NCBI RefSeq assembly: GCF_004345725.1 | Contig: NZ_SLXG01000019.1 | Span: 1-51,633, forward strand | Length of the DNA stretch: 51,633 bases | DNA from: Crenobacter luteus | Lineage (GTDB): Bacteria > Pseudomonadota > Gammaproteobacteria > Burkholderiales > Chromobacteriaceae | Direction: 5' to 3' | Shown here: piece by piece, positions 26,010 through 34,581 of the stretch | How positions within the stretch are numbered: position 1 is the first letter of the stretch | Layout: the number at the start of each line of letters is the position of its first letter | Notes under the pieces: generated by a model | Seen by the model: the letters and a program-made list of their open reading frames with translations, nothing else | Database searches by the model: none | What the model was told of the DNA's origin: nothing | Position numbers and translations under genes: made by a program

Positions 26010-27155
26010 ATGACTCACCTGCCCGCTCCCGCGCCCGAGGCGCTCGCCGTCAGCCGGCAACTGTCGCAGAAAATCGCCGACGAGATCGCCGCGCGCGACG
26101 GCTGGATGCCGTTCTCGCGCTTTATGGAACTGGCGCTCTACGCGCCCGGCCTCGGCTACTACGCCGCCGGCAGCCGCAAGTTCGGCGAAGCCGGCGACTT
26201 CGTCACCGCGCCGGAGATGTCGCCCTTCTTCGCCGCCTGCCTCGCGCGCCAGTTGGCCGAGCTCTTGCCGCAGACCGACGGCGTGATCTACGAATTCGGC
26301 GCCGGCACCGGAAGGCTCGCCGCCGACCTGATCGCCGAGCTGAAGGCGCTCGGCGTCGCCGTCAAGGGCTACAAGATCGTCGACCTGTCGCCCGAGCTGG
26401 TCGAGCGCCAGCGCGACACGCTGGCCGACCACCTCGACCTCGTCGAGTGGCTGGCCGAGCTGCCCGAGGCGATCGACGGCGTCGTGATCGGCAACGAGCT
26501 GCTCGACGCGATGCCGTGCGAGCTGATCCACTGGAGCGACGCCGGCCCGCTGCGCCGCGGCGTCACGGTCGAGCACGGCGCCTTCGCCTTCGCCGACCGC
26601 GAAATCGACGACGCGAGGTTGGCCGAGCTCGCCCGCCGCTACGACCCGCGCCTGCCGGGCTACGTCAGCGAGATTTCGCTCGCCAACCGCGGCTTCGTGC
26701 GCGACCTGGCGGCGCGCCTCGTGCGCGGCGCGATCCTCCTGATCGACTACGGCTACGGCGAGCGCGAGTACTACCTGCCCGAGCGCCGCATGGGCACGCT
26801 GATCGGCCACTACCGCCATCACACCGTGCACGACCCGTTCTACCTGCCCGGCCTGATGGACCTGACAAGCCACGTCGACTTCACCGCGATCGCCGAAACC
26901 GGCCTCGAAGCCGGCCTCGACCTGATCGGCTACCTGAACCAGGCGCAGTTCCTCGTCAACTGCGGGCTGACCGGCCTGCTGGCCGAGCGGCTCGACGCCG
27001 CCGATACCGTCCCGTACGCCCGCGCGGTGTCGGCGGTGCAGAAGCTCGTGTCGCCGACCGAGATGGGCGAATTCTTCAAGGTGATCGGCTTCGGCCGCGG
27101 CGTGGCCATCGACTGGCTCGGCTTCGCCGACGGCGACCGCTGCCACACGCTGTAA
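26010..27155 (+). CDS. MidA/NDUFAF7-family SAM-dependent methyltransferase
   Basis: Predicted protein arginine methyltransferase-like enzyme of the DUF185 family, which in mitochondria methylates a complex I subunit. About 381 residues with the family signature GYYAAGSRKFGEAGDFVTAPEMSPFF split over residues 42-68, the SAM site YEFGAGTGRLAADL near 92-105, NELLDAMPCE near 162, and ERRMGTLIGHYRHH near 260. ATG 26010 is chosen; ATGs at 25998 and 25980 are equally possible because none has a clear ribosome site. Divergent from the exported unknown, upstream of the tRNA gene. Two uptake-like copies (26253-26262, 26618-26627) lie in it; the second is encoded with AGG-TTG. Confidence 0.85.
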   Translation: MTHLPAPAPEALAVSRQLSQKIADEIAARDGWMPFSRFMELALYAPGLGYYAAGSRKFGEAGDFVTAPEMSPFFAACLARQLAELLPQTDGVIYEFGAGTGRLAADLIAELKALGVAVKGYKIVDLSPELVERQRDTLADHLDLVEWLAELPEAIDGVVIGNELLDAMPCELIHWSDAGPLRRGVTVEHGAFAFADREIDDARLAELARRYDPRLPGYVSEISLANRGFVRDLAARLVRGAILLIDYGYGEREYYLPERRMGTLIGHYRHHTVHDPFYLPGLMDLTSHVDFTAIAETGLEAGLDLIGYLNQAQFLVNCGLTGLLAERLDAADTVPYARAVSAVQKLVSPTEMGEFFKVIGFGRGVAIDWLGFADGDRCHTL

Positions 27156-27195
27156 GCCCGCGTCATCGATTGGCAAAAAAATTGCACGACGATGC

Positions 27196-27224
27196 TTGAC
27201 GGAGCGAAATCCATTGCGTATAGT
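27196..27224 (+). promoter_or_regulatory. Sigma-70 promoter of the tRNA-Met gene
   Basis: TTGACG (27196-27201) and TATAGT (27219-27224) with an ideal 17-base spacer, about 35 bases upstream of the tRNA 5' end. Both boxes match consensus at five of six positions. Confidence 0.82.
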
Positions 27225-27259
27225 TCGTCCCACTTCGACGCCGCAAGGCAAGAAGACGT

Positions 27260-27336
<77 letters not shown>

Positions 27337-27344
27337 CGAGATTC

Positions 27345-27374
27345 AAAAGCCAGATGCCTCGCATCTGGCTTTTT
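27345..27374 (+). terminator. Intrinsic terminator after tRNA-Met
   Basis: Ten-bp perfect stem (27348-27357 with 27361-27370), CTC loop and T5, starting nine bases after the tRNA CCA. A-run upstream could let it work in reverse too. Confidence 0.9.
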
Positions 27375-27426
27375 CCATTTCCGGCTGCCATCTTGTCGTG
27401 CATCGACGCCCGCCCCGGAGCCCGCC

Positions 27427-28077
27427 ATGAAACTGCCGCTCGCCAGCGCCATCGACCTCGTGCACCGCGCCGACCACGGCGCGCTCGCCAGCCACGCGAC
27501 GCAACTGCCCGGCTACCCGTTTTGCACCCAGCTTCCCTTCGTGCCCGACGCGCAGCACCGGCCGGTGCTGCTGATCAGCAGCTTGGCCGAGCACACTCGC
27601 AATCTGATCGCCGACGGCCGCGCGAGCCTCGCGCTGGCCGACCCTGGCGCCGACGACCTCTTGTCCGGCGCGCGTCTGACGCTGCTCGGCGACGTCGCCC
27701 GCGTCGACGCCGACGAAGCGCTGGTCGCGCGCTATCTACGCTACCGGCCCGAGGCGGCCGACTATCTCGGCTTCGGCGACTTCGCCTTCTACCGGCTCGA
27801 GCCCCGCCGCGTGCGGCTGATCGCCGGCTTCGCGCGCATGGGCTGGCTGGAGGCCGAAGACTGGGCCGGCGCCGTCACGCTCACGCCCGACGACGAGGCG
27901 GCCGAACTGGCCGCGCTGCCGATGCTCGCCGGCGCGCGCTGGCTCGGGCTCGACGCCTACGGCGCCGATATCGAACGCGACGGCCGCCGGCTGCGGCTGA
28001 CCTTCGCCGAGCCGGCCGCCGACGCCCAGGAGCGCCGCCGCGCCGTCGCCGTCGCGCTCGCGGCGCAAGGCAGCTAG
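27427..28077 (+). CDS. HugZ-like split-barrel FMN/heme-binding family protein
   Basis: A 216-residue protein of the PNPOx-like split-barrel fold, resembling HugZ heme oxygenases and related DUF2470-type proteins. Typical elements are GALASHATQLPGYPFCTQLPFVPD near residue 18-41, LLISSLAEHTRNLIADGRASL near 50-70, and FAFYRLEPRRVRLIAGFARMGWL near 119-141. Start ATG 27427; a clear ribosome site is lacking. It is preceded by the tRNA terminator. Whether it degrades heme, binds FMN, or oxidises pyridoxamine phosphate cannot be settled from sequence, although the length and GFARMGW block favour the HugZ side. Confidence 0.78.
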   Translation: MKLPLASAIDLVHRADHGALASHATQLPGYPFCTQLPFVPDAQHRPVLLISSLAEHTRNLIADGRASLALADPGADDLLSGARLTLLGDVARVDADEALVARYLRYRPEAADYLGFGDFAFYRLEPRRVRLIAGFARMGWLEAEDWAGAVTLTPDDEAAELAALPMLAGARWLGLDAYGADIERDGRRLRLTFAEPAADAQERRRAVAVALAAQGS

Positions 28078-28099
28078 CCCGGCCGCGCGGGGCGGCGGT

Positions 28100-28128
28100 T
28101 CGACAGCCCGCCGCCTGGCCGCTACAAT
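28100..28128 (+). promoter_or_regulatory. Candidate sigma-70 promoter upstream of the GNAT gene
   Basis: TCGACA (28100-28105), 17-base spacer, TACAAT (28123-28128): five of six matches in each box. The start point would be near 28135, leaving a leader of about 125 bases before the GNAT ATG. Confidence 0.6.
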
Positions 28129-28258
28129 GGCAAACGTTTGTTGAAGCAGGAATCGTTACCCTTTCCGCCCGCGCCCGCGCGTCGCCCGCCGACGCCGCCC
28201 CGACCGGCCCACGCCGGTTTTTTCATGCCGGCCCCGGCGCGGCCGGACCGCCTCACCC

Positions 28259-28783
28259 ATGTCCGCCACCCCCGCTTTTTCCCGGCCCGACGCGGCCATC
28301 GCGCTGCGCCCTATGCGCGCGACCGACCTCGACGGCGTACTCGCCGTCCAGCGCCGCTGCTACCGCCCCGAGCTGATCGAGTCGCGCGCCGCGCTCGCCT
28401 CGCGCCACCGTCTCGCGCCCGACACCTGCTGGGTCGCGGCGCGCGACGGCGCGCTGCTGGGCTATCTGTTCGCCCACCCGTGGCAGGGCGAGGCGCCGCC
28501 GGCGCTGGACGCGCCGCTCGCGGCGCTGCCTGCGATGGCCGATACGCTGTTCATCCACGACCTCGCGCTGCACCCCGACGCGCGCGGCCTCGGGCTCGGC
28601 CCGCGCCTCGTCGACGCCGCGCTGGCGGCCGGCCGCGCGCGCGGGCTCGTCCGGTCGCGGCTGGTCGCCGTGCAGGGCGCCGACGCGTTCTGGTCGCGCT
28701 TCGGCTACCGCGCCGCGCGGCTGGCGCCGGCCAAGCTCGCCCGCTACGGCGACGACGCGGTCGGCATGGCGCGCGCGCTCTGA
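28259..28783 (+). CDS. GNAT-family N-acetyltransferase
   Basis: A 174-residue acetyl-CoA-dependent acetyltransferase. The fold is visible from ALRPMRATDLDGVLAVQRRCY at the start, through TCWVAARDGALLGYLFAHPW, to the acetyl-CoA-binding motif A: LFIHDLALHPDARGLGLGPRLVD at about 97-119, with the RGLGLG pyrophosphate loop. The end has DAFWSRFGYRAA, a common GNAT motif B. Preferred start is ATG 28259. Substrate unknown. Stands alone between a HugZ-like gene and miaB; strong alanine/arginine bias reflects the high-GC genome. Confidence 0.85.
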   Translation: MSATPAFSRPDAAIALRPMRATDLDGVLAVQRRCYRPELIESRAALASRHRLAPDTCWVAARDGALLGYLFAHPWQGEAPPALDAPLAALPAMADTLFIHDLALHPDARGLGLGPRLVDAALAAGRARGLVRSRLVAVQGADAFWSRFGYRAARLAPAKLARYGDDAVGMARAL

Positions 28784-29075
28784 ACGGGCTTGGCCGGCGC
28801 GACGGCCCCGCCCACGTCACGGGCAAGGCCGCGCGCGTACCGCCGGCAAAGCCGTCTATGGTAGACTGGCTAACTTGTTATTTTGCCTATGAAAACCTGC
28901 CCTCCCTCGTAGCCGACCGCGGCCCGCGTCGCGGCGATACCGGCGCGCGGGGCACGACGCGGATCGCCGGCGGGCGGCGCCGAAGGCGGCTTAGTGGGCA
29001 ATACGAATCGAAATCCGGGCGCCGTCCGACGATAAGGGTCGCCGCCCGGGTGCAACAGCGGGAAGCTTTGTCGCA
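28784..29075. other. Intergenic region upstream of miaB
   Basis: About 290 bases without a recognisable gene. An AT-richer patch at about 28855-28895 (TATGGTAGACT ... TTGTTATTTTGCC) is the probable promoter area for miaB, but I could not place convincing -35/-10 boxes. GGGAAGC before the miaB ATG is a plausible ribosome site. Nothing else seen. Confidence 0.3.
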
Positions 29076-30410
29076 ATGAAAAAGGTGTACATCAAGACCT
29101 TCGGTTGCCAGATGAACGAGTACGACTCCGACAAGATGGTCGACGTGCTCGGCGAGGCCGAGGGCATGGTCAAGACGGACACGCCGGAAGACGCCGACGT
29201 CATCCTGTTCAATACCTGCAGCGTGCGCGAGAAGGCGCAGGAAAAGGTGTTCTCCGACCTCGGCCGCATCCGCGAGCTGAAAATCGCCCGTCCGGACCTC
29301 GTGATCGGCGTCGGCGGCTGCGTCGCGTCGCAGGAGGGCGAGGCGATCGTCAAGCGCGCGCCCTACGTCGATGTGGTGTTCGGCCCGCAGACCTTGCACC
29401 GCCTGCCGGACATGATCCGCGCCAAGCGCGACAGCGGCCGCTCGCAGGTCGACATTTCCTTCCCCGAGATCGAGAAGTTCGACCACATCCCGCCGGCCAA
29501 GGTCGAGGGCGGCGCCGCCTTCGTGTCGATCATGGAAGGCTGTTCGAAGTACTGCTCGTTCTGCGTCGTGCCGTACACGCGCGGCGAGGAAGTGTCGCGC
29601 CCGTTCGACGACGTGCTGACCGAAATCGCCGGCCTCGCCGCGCAGGGCGTGAAGGAAATCACCCTGCTGGGCCAGAACGTCAACGCCTACCGCGGCCTGA
29701 TGGCCGACGGCGAGATCGCCGACTTCGCGCTGCTGCTCGAATACGTGCACGAGGTGCCCGGCGTCGAGCGCATCCGCTTCACCACCAGCCACCCGCGCGA
29801 ATTCAGCCAGCGCATCATCGACTGCTACGCCCGTCTGCCCAAGCTCGTGTCGCACCTGCACCTGCCGGTACAAAGCGGCTCCGACCGCGTGCTGATGGCG
29901 ATGAAGCGCGGCTACACCGCGCTGGAATACAAGTCGATCATCAGGAAGCTCAGGGCGATCCGCCCCGACCTGTGCCTGTCGTCCGACTTCATCGTCGGCT
30001 TCCCCGGCGAGACCGAGGCCGACTTCGAGGCGACGCTGAAGCTGGTCAAAGACCTCGAGTTCGACTTCAGCTTCGTGTTCATCTACAGCCCGCGCCCGGG
30101 CACGCCGGCGTCCAACCTGCCGGACGACACCCCGCACGAGGAAAAGGTGCGCCGCCTGACCGCGCTCAACGAGGTGATCGAGGCACGGGGCTACGAAATC
30201 AACAAGAGCATGGTCGGCTCGGTGCAGCGGGTGCTGGTCGAGGGCGTGTCGAAGAAAGACCCGGCGATGCTCGCCGCGCGCACGATGAACAACCGCGTGG
30301 TCAACTTCGTCGGCCAGCCGCGGCTGATCAACGAGATGATCGAAGTCGTCATCACCGAGGCCTACCCGCACTCGCTGGCGGGCGAGATCCTCACCGTCGA
30401 AACCGCCTGA
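29076..30410 (+). CDS. miaB: tRNA-2-methylthio-N6-dimethylallyladenosine synthase MiaB
   Basis: Radical-SAM methylthiotransferase that modifies i6A37 of tRNAs. The 444-residue protein has the three N-terminal cluster cysteines C11, C48 and C82, the radical-SAM cluster C156-x3-C160-x2-C163 in [10 protein letters not shown], and a C-terminal TRAM domain ([16 protein letters not shown] onwards). N-terminus [18 protein letters not shown] is textbook MiaB. ATG 29076. It precedes phoH, ybeY, corC and lnt, the order commonly seen in proteobacteria. An inverted pair of the uptake-like repeat stands between its stop and phoH. Confidence 0.97.
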   Translation: MKKVYIKTFGCQMNEYDSDKMVDVLGEAEGMVKTDTPEDADVILFNTCSVREKAQEKVFSDLGRIRELKIARPDLVIGVGGCVASQEGEAIVKRAPYVDVVFGPQTLHRLPDMIRAKRDSGRSQVDISFPEIEKFDHIPPAKVEGGAAFVSIMEGCSKYCSFCVVPYTRGEEVSRPFDDVLTEIAGLAAQGVKEITLLGQNVNAYRGLMADGEIADFALLLEYVHEVPGVERIRFTTSHPREFSQRIIDCYARLPKLVSHLHLPVQSGSDRVLMAMKRGYTALEYKSIIRKLRAIRPDLCLSSDFIVGFPGETEADFEATLKLVKDLEFDFSFVFIYSPRPGTPASNLPDDTPHEEKVRRLTALNEVIEARGYEINKSMVGSVQRVLVEGVSKKDPAMLAARTMNNRVVNFVGQPRLINEMIEVVITEAYPHSLAGEILTVETA

Positions 30411-30418
30411 CGCCCCGC

Positions 30419-30445
30419 CTCGGCCAACCTTCAAGGTTGGCCGAG
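30419..30445. repeat. Perfect inverted pair of the 13-base uptake-like repeat
   Basis: Two exact 13-mers in opposite orientation, CTCGGCCAACCTT (30419-30431) and its complement (30433-30445), separated by a single base. It forms a strong hairpin between the miaB stop (30410) and phoH ATG (30461), but no T-run follows on either strand. It leaves only 15 bases for a phoH ribosome site, none of which is obvious. Confidence 0.85.
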
Positions 30446-30460
30446 CCTCTAGGCCCATCC

Positions 30461-31432
30461 ATGTCCCAGACCGAACACCTGTCCTTCACCCCCGTCGACA
30501 ACGAACGGCTCGCCAAGCTGTGCGGCCCGCTCGACGAAAACCTCCGCCAGATCGAGACCGCGCTCGACGTCACCATCGGCCGGCGCGGCGAAGCGTTCCG
30601 CATCAAGGGCGAGCGCGCCCGCGAGGCGGTCGCCGCGTTGACGCGCTTCTACCTCGCCGCCGAACAGCGCGCGCTCGAGGTCGACGACATCCAGCTCGGC
30701 CTCGTCGAGGTACGCGAACTGCCGCGTCACGCCGACGCGAGCGACGACAACGTGCCGGTGCTGCACACGCGCCGCGGCGATCTGCGCGGCCGCACGCCGC
30801 GCCAGAACGGCTACATCAAGGCCATCCTCGAACACGACATCACCTTCGGCATCGGCCCGGCCGGCACCGGCAAGACCTACCTCGCGGTCGCATGCGCGGT
30901 CGACGCGATGGAACGCGACGCGGTCAAGCGCATCGTGCTGGTGCGCCCGGCGGTCGAGGCCGGCGAGAAGCTGGGCTTTCTGCCCGGCGACCTCGCGCAG
31001 AAGGTCGACCCCTACCTCAGGCCGCTGTACGACGCGCTGTACGACCTGATGGGCTTCGACAAGGTCGCGCGGCTGTTCGAGAAGAACCTGATCGAGATCG
31101 CGCCCTTGGCCTATATGCGCGGCCGCACGCTGAATTCGTCGTTCATCATCCTCGACGAGGCGCAGAACACCACGCCCGAACAGATGAAGATGTTCCTGAC
31201 CCGCATCGGCTTCGGCTCGCGCGCGGTGATCACCGGCGACATCACGCAGATCGACCTGGCCAAGAACCAGAAGAGCGGCCTGGCCGAGGTGCGCCACATC
31301 CTCAAGCACGTGCGCGGCATCCATTTCCACCAATTCCACAGCGACGACGTCGTGCGCCACCCGCTGGTGCAGAAGATCGTCGACGCCTACGAACAGTACC
31401 AAGCCCACAACGATGAAAAGCGCGAAGCGTAA
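30461..31432 (+). CDS. ybeZ: PhoH-family ATPase YbeZ
   Basis: P-loop ATPase of the PhoH family, partner of YbeY in ribosome maturation and RNA quality control. The 323-residue product has Walker A GPAGTGKT at 132-139, [18 protein letters not shown], and Walker [11 protein letters not shown] near 225-235, then TGDITQIDL. An N-terminal KH-like segment (about 25-60) precedes the ATPase core. ATG 30461 follows the repeat hairpin; the frame is open upstream through miaB but that is a shadow. The stop overlaps the ybeY start by 20 bases, showing translational coupling. Confidence 0.93.
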   Translation: MSQTEHLSFTPVDNERLAKLCGPLDENLRQIETALDVTIGRRGEAFRIKGERAREAVAALTRFYLAAEQRALEVDDIQLGLVEVRELPRHADASDDNVPVLHTRRGDLRGRTPRQNGYIKAILEHDITFGIGPAGTGKTYLAVACAVDAMERDAVKRIVLVRPAVEAGEKLGFLPGDLAQKVDPYLRPLYDALYDLMGFDKVARLFEKNLIEIAPLAYMRGRTLNSSFIILDEAQNTTPEQMKMFLTRIGFGSRAVITGDITQIDLAKNQKSGLAEVRHILKHVRGIHFHQFHSDDVVRHPLVQKIVDAYEQYQAHNDEKREA

Positions 31433-31922
31433 CCCGGCCGGCCAAAGGTTGGCCGAGCGTCTGACCCTCACCGTCGAGAACCGCAGCGGCGACACGGACG
31501 TGCCGAGCCGCGCCGACTTCGCGCGCTGGGCGCGCGCCGCGCTGACCGGCGCCTTCCGCACCGCCGAGGTATCGCTGACGCTGGTCGACGACGACGAGGG
31601 GCGCGCGCTCAACCGCGACTGGCGCGGCAAGGACTACGCGACCAACGTGCTGTCGTTCGCGCTCAACGAGGGCGAAGCGCCGCTGCCGGGGCTGCCGCTG
31701 ATCGGCGACATCGTGTTCGCCACCGGCGTCGTCGCGCGCGAGGCCGCCGAGCAGAACAAGGCGCTCGACGCCCACTACGCGCACCTGACCGTGCACGGCA
31801 TGCTGCACCTGCAAGGCTACGACCACGTCGACGACGACGAGGCCGAGGCGATGGAAGCGCTTGAAAGTGTCATTCTCGCCCGGCTAGGATATGCCGACCC
31901 TTACGCCGAGGAGGCCGTCTGA
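31413..31922 (+). CDS. ybeY: rRNA maturation endoribonuclease YbeY
   Basis: Metal-dependent endoribonuclease for 16S rRNA 3'-end maturation and 70S quality control. The 169-residue protein carries the zinc motif H128-x3-H132-x5-H138 in [11 protein letters not shown]. Homology begins at about residue 18 ([10 protein letters not shown]); the upstream part, including the ATG at 31413 in the phoH end, may be an N-terminal extension. An exact 13-mer uptake-like repeat at 31445-31457 sits in that extension, encoding Arg-Leu-Ala-Glu with AGG-TTG. Part of the miaB-phoH-ybeY-corC-lnt gene string. Confidence 0.93.
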   Translation: MKSAKRNPAGQRLAERLTLTVENRSGDTDVPSRADFARWARAALTGAFRTAEVSLTLVDDDEGRALNRDWRGKDYATNVLSFALNEGEAPLPGLPLIGDIVFATGVVAREAAEQNKALDAHYAHLTVHGMLHLQGYDHVDDDEAEAMEALESVILARLGYADPYAEEAV

Positions 31923-31930
31923 GCCCCACC

Positions 31931-32788
31931 ATGGAAGACCCCAGTAAAACGCGCGGCAGCTGGCTCGAACGCCTGTCCGCCTTCCTGCTGCGCGAACCCG
32001 AAGACCGCGAGGAGCTGGTCGAACTGTTGCACGGCGCCTTCGAGCGCCACCTGCTGGACGCCGAGGCGCTCGGCATGATCGAGGGCGTGCTGTCGGTCGG
32101 CGAGATGACGGTGCGCGACGTGATGGTGCCGCGCAGCCAGATGGACGTGATCCGCTGCGACGAGCCGATCGAGCGCTTTTTGCCGCTGGTGATCGACACC
32201 GCGCACTCGCGCTTCCCGGTGATCGGCAGCGACAAGGACGACGTGCAGGGCATCCTGCTCGCCAAAGACCTGCTGCGCTATTTCCACTACCCGAAGACCT
32301 TCGAGCTGAAGGCGCACCTGCGCCCGGCGCTGTTCGTACCCGAATCGAAGCCGCTGAACATCCTGCTGCGCGACTTCCGCGCCACGCGCAACCACATGGC
32401 GATCGTGGTCGACGAGTTCGGCGGCGTCGCCGGCCTGGTCACCATCGAGGACGTGATCGAGCAGATCGTCGGCGACATCGAGGACGAGCACGACCTCGAC
32501 GAGGTCGACGACGCCATCGTGCCGGTGCGCGGCAACCGCTACCGCGTCAAGGCGACCACCGAGATCGCCGACTTCAACGCCCACTTCGGCACCGCCTTCT
32601 CGGACGAGCAGGTCGACACCATCGGCGGCCTGCTGCTGTCCAAGCTCTGTCACCTGCCCAAGCGCGGCGAGTCGCTCGACATCGACGACCTGCGCTTCAC
32701 CGTGATGCGAGCCGACAGCCGCCGGCTGCACCTGCTGCTGGTCGAGCGCCTGCGCCCCGACGCCGCGCGGGACGGCGATGCCGCTTAA
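31931..32788 (+). CDS. corC: CorC/YbeX, CBS-domain protein
   Basis: A 285-residue cytosolic protein with an N-terminal HlyC/CorC segment, two tandem CBS domains (about residues 60-190; MTVRDVMVPRSQMDVI and NHMAIVVDEFGGVAGLVTIEDV) and the C-terminal CorC_HlyC domain with DTIGGLLLSKLCHLPKRGE. Family roles are magnesium/cobalt efflux and, more recently, ribosome-linked functions with YbeY. ATG 31931, eight bases after ybeY. Its last bases overlap the lnt start by 11 bases. No transmembrane segment seen. Confidence 0.92.
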   Translation: MEDPSKTRGSWLERLSAFLLREPEDREELVELLHGAFERHLLDAEALGMIEGVLSVGEMTVRDVMVPRSQMDVIRCDEPIERFLPLVIDTAHSRFPVIGSDKDDVQGILLAKDLLRYFHYPKTFELKAHLRPALFVPESKPLNILLRDFRATRNHMAIVVDEFGGVAGLVTIEDVIEQIVGDIEDEHDLDEVDDAIVPVRGNRYRVKATTEIADFNAHFGTAFSDEQVDTIGGLLLSKLCHLPKRGESLDIDDLRFTVMRADSRRLHLLLVERLRPDAARDGDAA

Positions 32789-34283
32789 GCGCCCGCACCG
32801 CACCGCCTGGCTCGGCTTCGCCGGCGCGCTCGCGCTCGGCGCGCTGACCGTGTTCGCCTTCGCGCCCTACCGGCTGTTCTGGTTGATGCCGCTCTTGCTG
32901 GCCGCGCTCGGCCTCCTGGTCGAACGTTGGCCGAGCCGCGGCTTTGCCTTCGGCTACGGCTTCGGGCTGGCGGCCTACACGGCGAACTTCCACTGGGTCT
33001 ACCAGAGCCTGCACGACGTCGCCGGCCTGCCGGCCTTCATCGCCGCGCCGCTGGTGCTGTTGCTGCCGGCCTACCTCGCGCTCTACCCGGGGCTGACGCT
33101 GTGGTGGATAGGCCGGCTCAGGCCGCGCCCGCTGCTGCGCTGGCTCGTCGCCTTCCCGGCCGCCTGGACGCTGACCGAATGGCTCAGGAGCTGGATGCTG
33201 ACCGGTTTCCCGTGGGGCGCGATCGGCTACAGCCAGATCACCGAAAGCCCGCTGTCGGCGCTCGCGCCGCTCGGCGGCATCCACCTGGTGACCTTCGCCG
33301 TCGCGCTGTCCGCCGGCCTGATCGTCGCCGCCGGCCGGCTGTGGCGGCGCACCGCGCTCGCCGCCGGCCTCGCCGTCGCCGCCGCCGCGCTGTGGGGCGG
33401 CGCGCAGGCGCTCAAGCCCGTCGAGTGGACGCGGCCGGTCGGCGCGCCGCTCACCGTCGCGCTCGGCCAGGGCAACATCCCGCAGGCGCTCAAGTGGCAG
33501 CCGGACATCTTCGAGCTGACGCTGATGCGCTACTACCGCCAGGTCGCCACCACGCGCGCCGAGCTGATGATCCTGCCCGAGACCGCGTTGCCGGCCTTCC
33601 TCGACGAGCTGCCGTCCGGCTACCTGACGATGCTGGCCGGCGACGCCGCCCGCAAGGGCATGGCGCTCGCCGTCGGCGTGCCGCTGCGCACGGGCGACGG
33701 TGCCGGCTACCTGAACGCGGTGGTCGCGCTCACCGACCCCAAGGCGCCCAGCTACGCGAAGAACCACTTGGTGCCGTTCGGCGAGTTCGTACCGCTGCCG
33801 CTGGTCACCGGCTGGCTCTACCAGTTCATGGACATGCCGCTGTCCGGCTTCTCGCGCGGCGGCGCCAACCAGGCGCCGATCGCGCTGGCCGGACAGAAGG
33901 TCGCCTTCAACGTCTGCTACGAAGACAGCTTCGGCGAGGAGCTGATCGGCCCGGCGCGGCACGCGACGCTGCTGGCCAACGTCAGCAACCTCGCCTGGTT
34001 CGGCAAGAGCCACGCGATGAGCCAGCACCTGCAGCTGTCGCAGGCGCGCGCGCTCGAAACCGGCCGACCGATGCTGCGCGCGACCAACACCGGCATGACC
34101 GCCATCGTCGACGCGCGCGGCCGCATCGAGGCGGTCGCCGCGCCCGACACCGAGCAGGTGCTGACCGGCCGCGTGCAGGGCTATACCGGCGACACGCCCT
34201 ATATGCGCGTCGGCAACCTGCCGGTGCTGGTCGGCGCCGCGCTCCTGGCGCTCGTCGCCGGCCTGCTCGGCCGCCGCCGCTGA
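32778..34283 (+). CDS. lnt: Apolipoprotein N-acyltransferase Lnt
   Basis: Inner-membrane enzyme that adds the third acyl chain to bacterial lipoproteins. The 501-residue protein has six or seven N-terminal membrane segments and a periplasmic nitrilase-like domain with the catalytic triad E268 (LPETALP), K328 (AKNHLVPFGEF) and C380 (NVCYEDSF), followed by a final helix. ATG 32778 overlaps corC. This closes the gene string. A copy of the uptake-like repeat (32926-32935) falls in the membrane part, read in a third phase as Arg-Trp-Pro-Ser. Confidence 0.95.
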   Translation: MPLKRPHRTAWLGFAGALALGALTVFAFAPYRLFWLMPLLLAALGLLVERWPSRGFAFGYGFGLAAYTANFHWVYQSLHDVAGLPAFIAAPLVLLLPAYLALYPGLTLWWIGRLRPRPLLRWLVAFPAAWTLTEWLRSWMLTGFPWGAIGYSQITESPLSALAPLGGIHLVTFAVALSAGLIVAAGRLWRRTALAAGLAVAAAALWGGAQALKPVEWTRPVGAPLTVALGQGNIPQALKWQPDIFELTLMRYYRQVATTRAELMILPETALPAFLDELPSGYLTMLAGDAARKGMALAVGVPLRTGDGAGYLNAVVALTDPKAPSYAKNHLVPFGEFVPLPLVTGWLYQFMDMPLSGFSRGGANQAPIALAGQKVAFNVCYEDSFGEELIGPARHATLLANVSNLAWFGKSHAMSQHLQLSQARALETGRPMLRATNTGMTAIVDARGRIEAVAAPDTEQVLTGRVQGYTGDTPYMRVGNLPVLVGAALLALVAGLLGRRR

Positions 34284-34532
34284 CGCCGTCCGGGAGACGG
34301 GCAGCCCGACCGACTGCTCGATCCGGCCTTCCCGCCCCCCTTTGCCGCATACGCCGCCGTCGATCCGGCGCACGCCCGCACCGCCGCAAAGAACGGCCCC
34401 TTTCCGGCCTCCCGTCATCCCGGCTCCCGCGCTGCCTCTTTGCCCGCGCAGGCACGGCCCGCAAGGGCGGCCATCGTATCGGCGCCCCCTCGGCCAACGC
34501 CGAGCGGCGTCCTCCCCCGCTCGCGACCATGA
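34284..34532. other. Intergenic region between lnt and the chemoreceptor gene
   Basis: No credible gene. It holds one intergenic copy of the uptake-like repeat (CTCGGCCAAC at 34489-34498), whose CTCGG is followed six bases later by CCGAG, giving a short imperfect hairpin. The remainder is GC-rich, without boxes I can support. Confidence 0.5.
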
Positions 34533-34568
34533 AAAACGCCGCAGCGTCCACGGACGGTGCGGCGTTTT
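34533..34568. terminator. Bidirectional intrinsic terminator
   Basis: Eleven-bp stem (34533-34543 with 34558-34568) with A4/T4 ends and a 14-base loop. It lies between the convergent ends of lnt (plus) and the chemoreceptor gene (minus, ending 34582). Confidence 0.82.
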
Positions 34569-34581
34569 GCCGGACGGGATA

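Noticed and set aside
24546..27251. Very long open frames of 835-901 codons on both strands over ttcA to the methyltransferase genes
   Set aside because: They are antisense or frame-shifted shadows of recognisable genes in a high-GC genome; composition is arginine/alanine/histidine-rich and low-complexity, with no domain signal.
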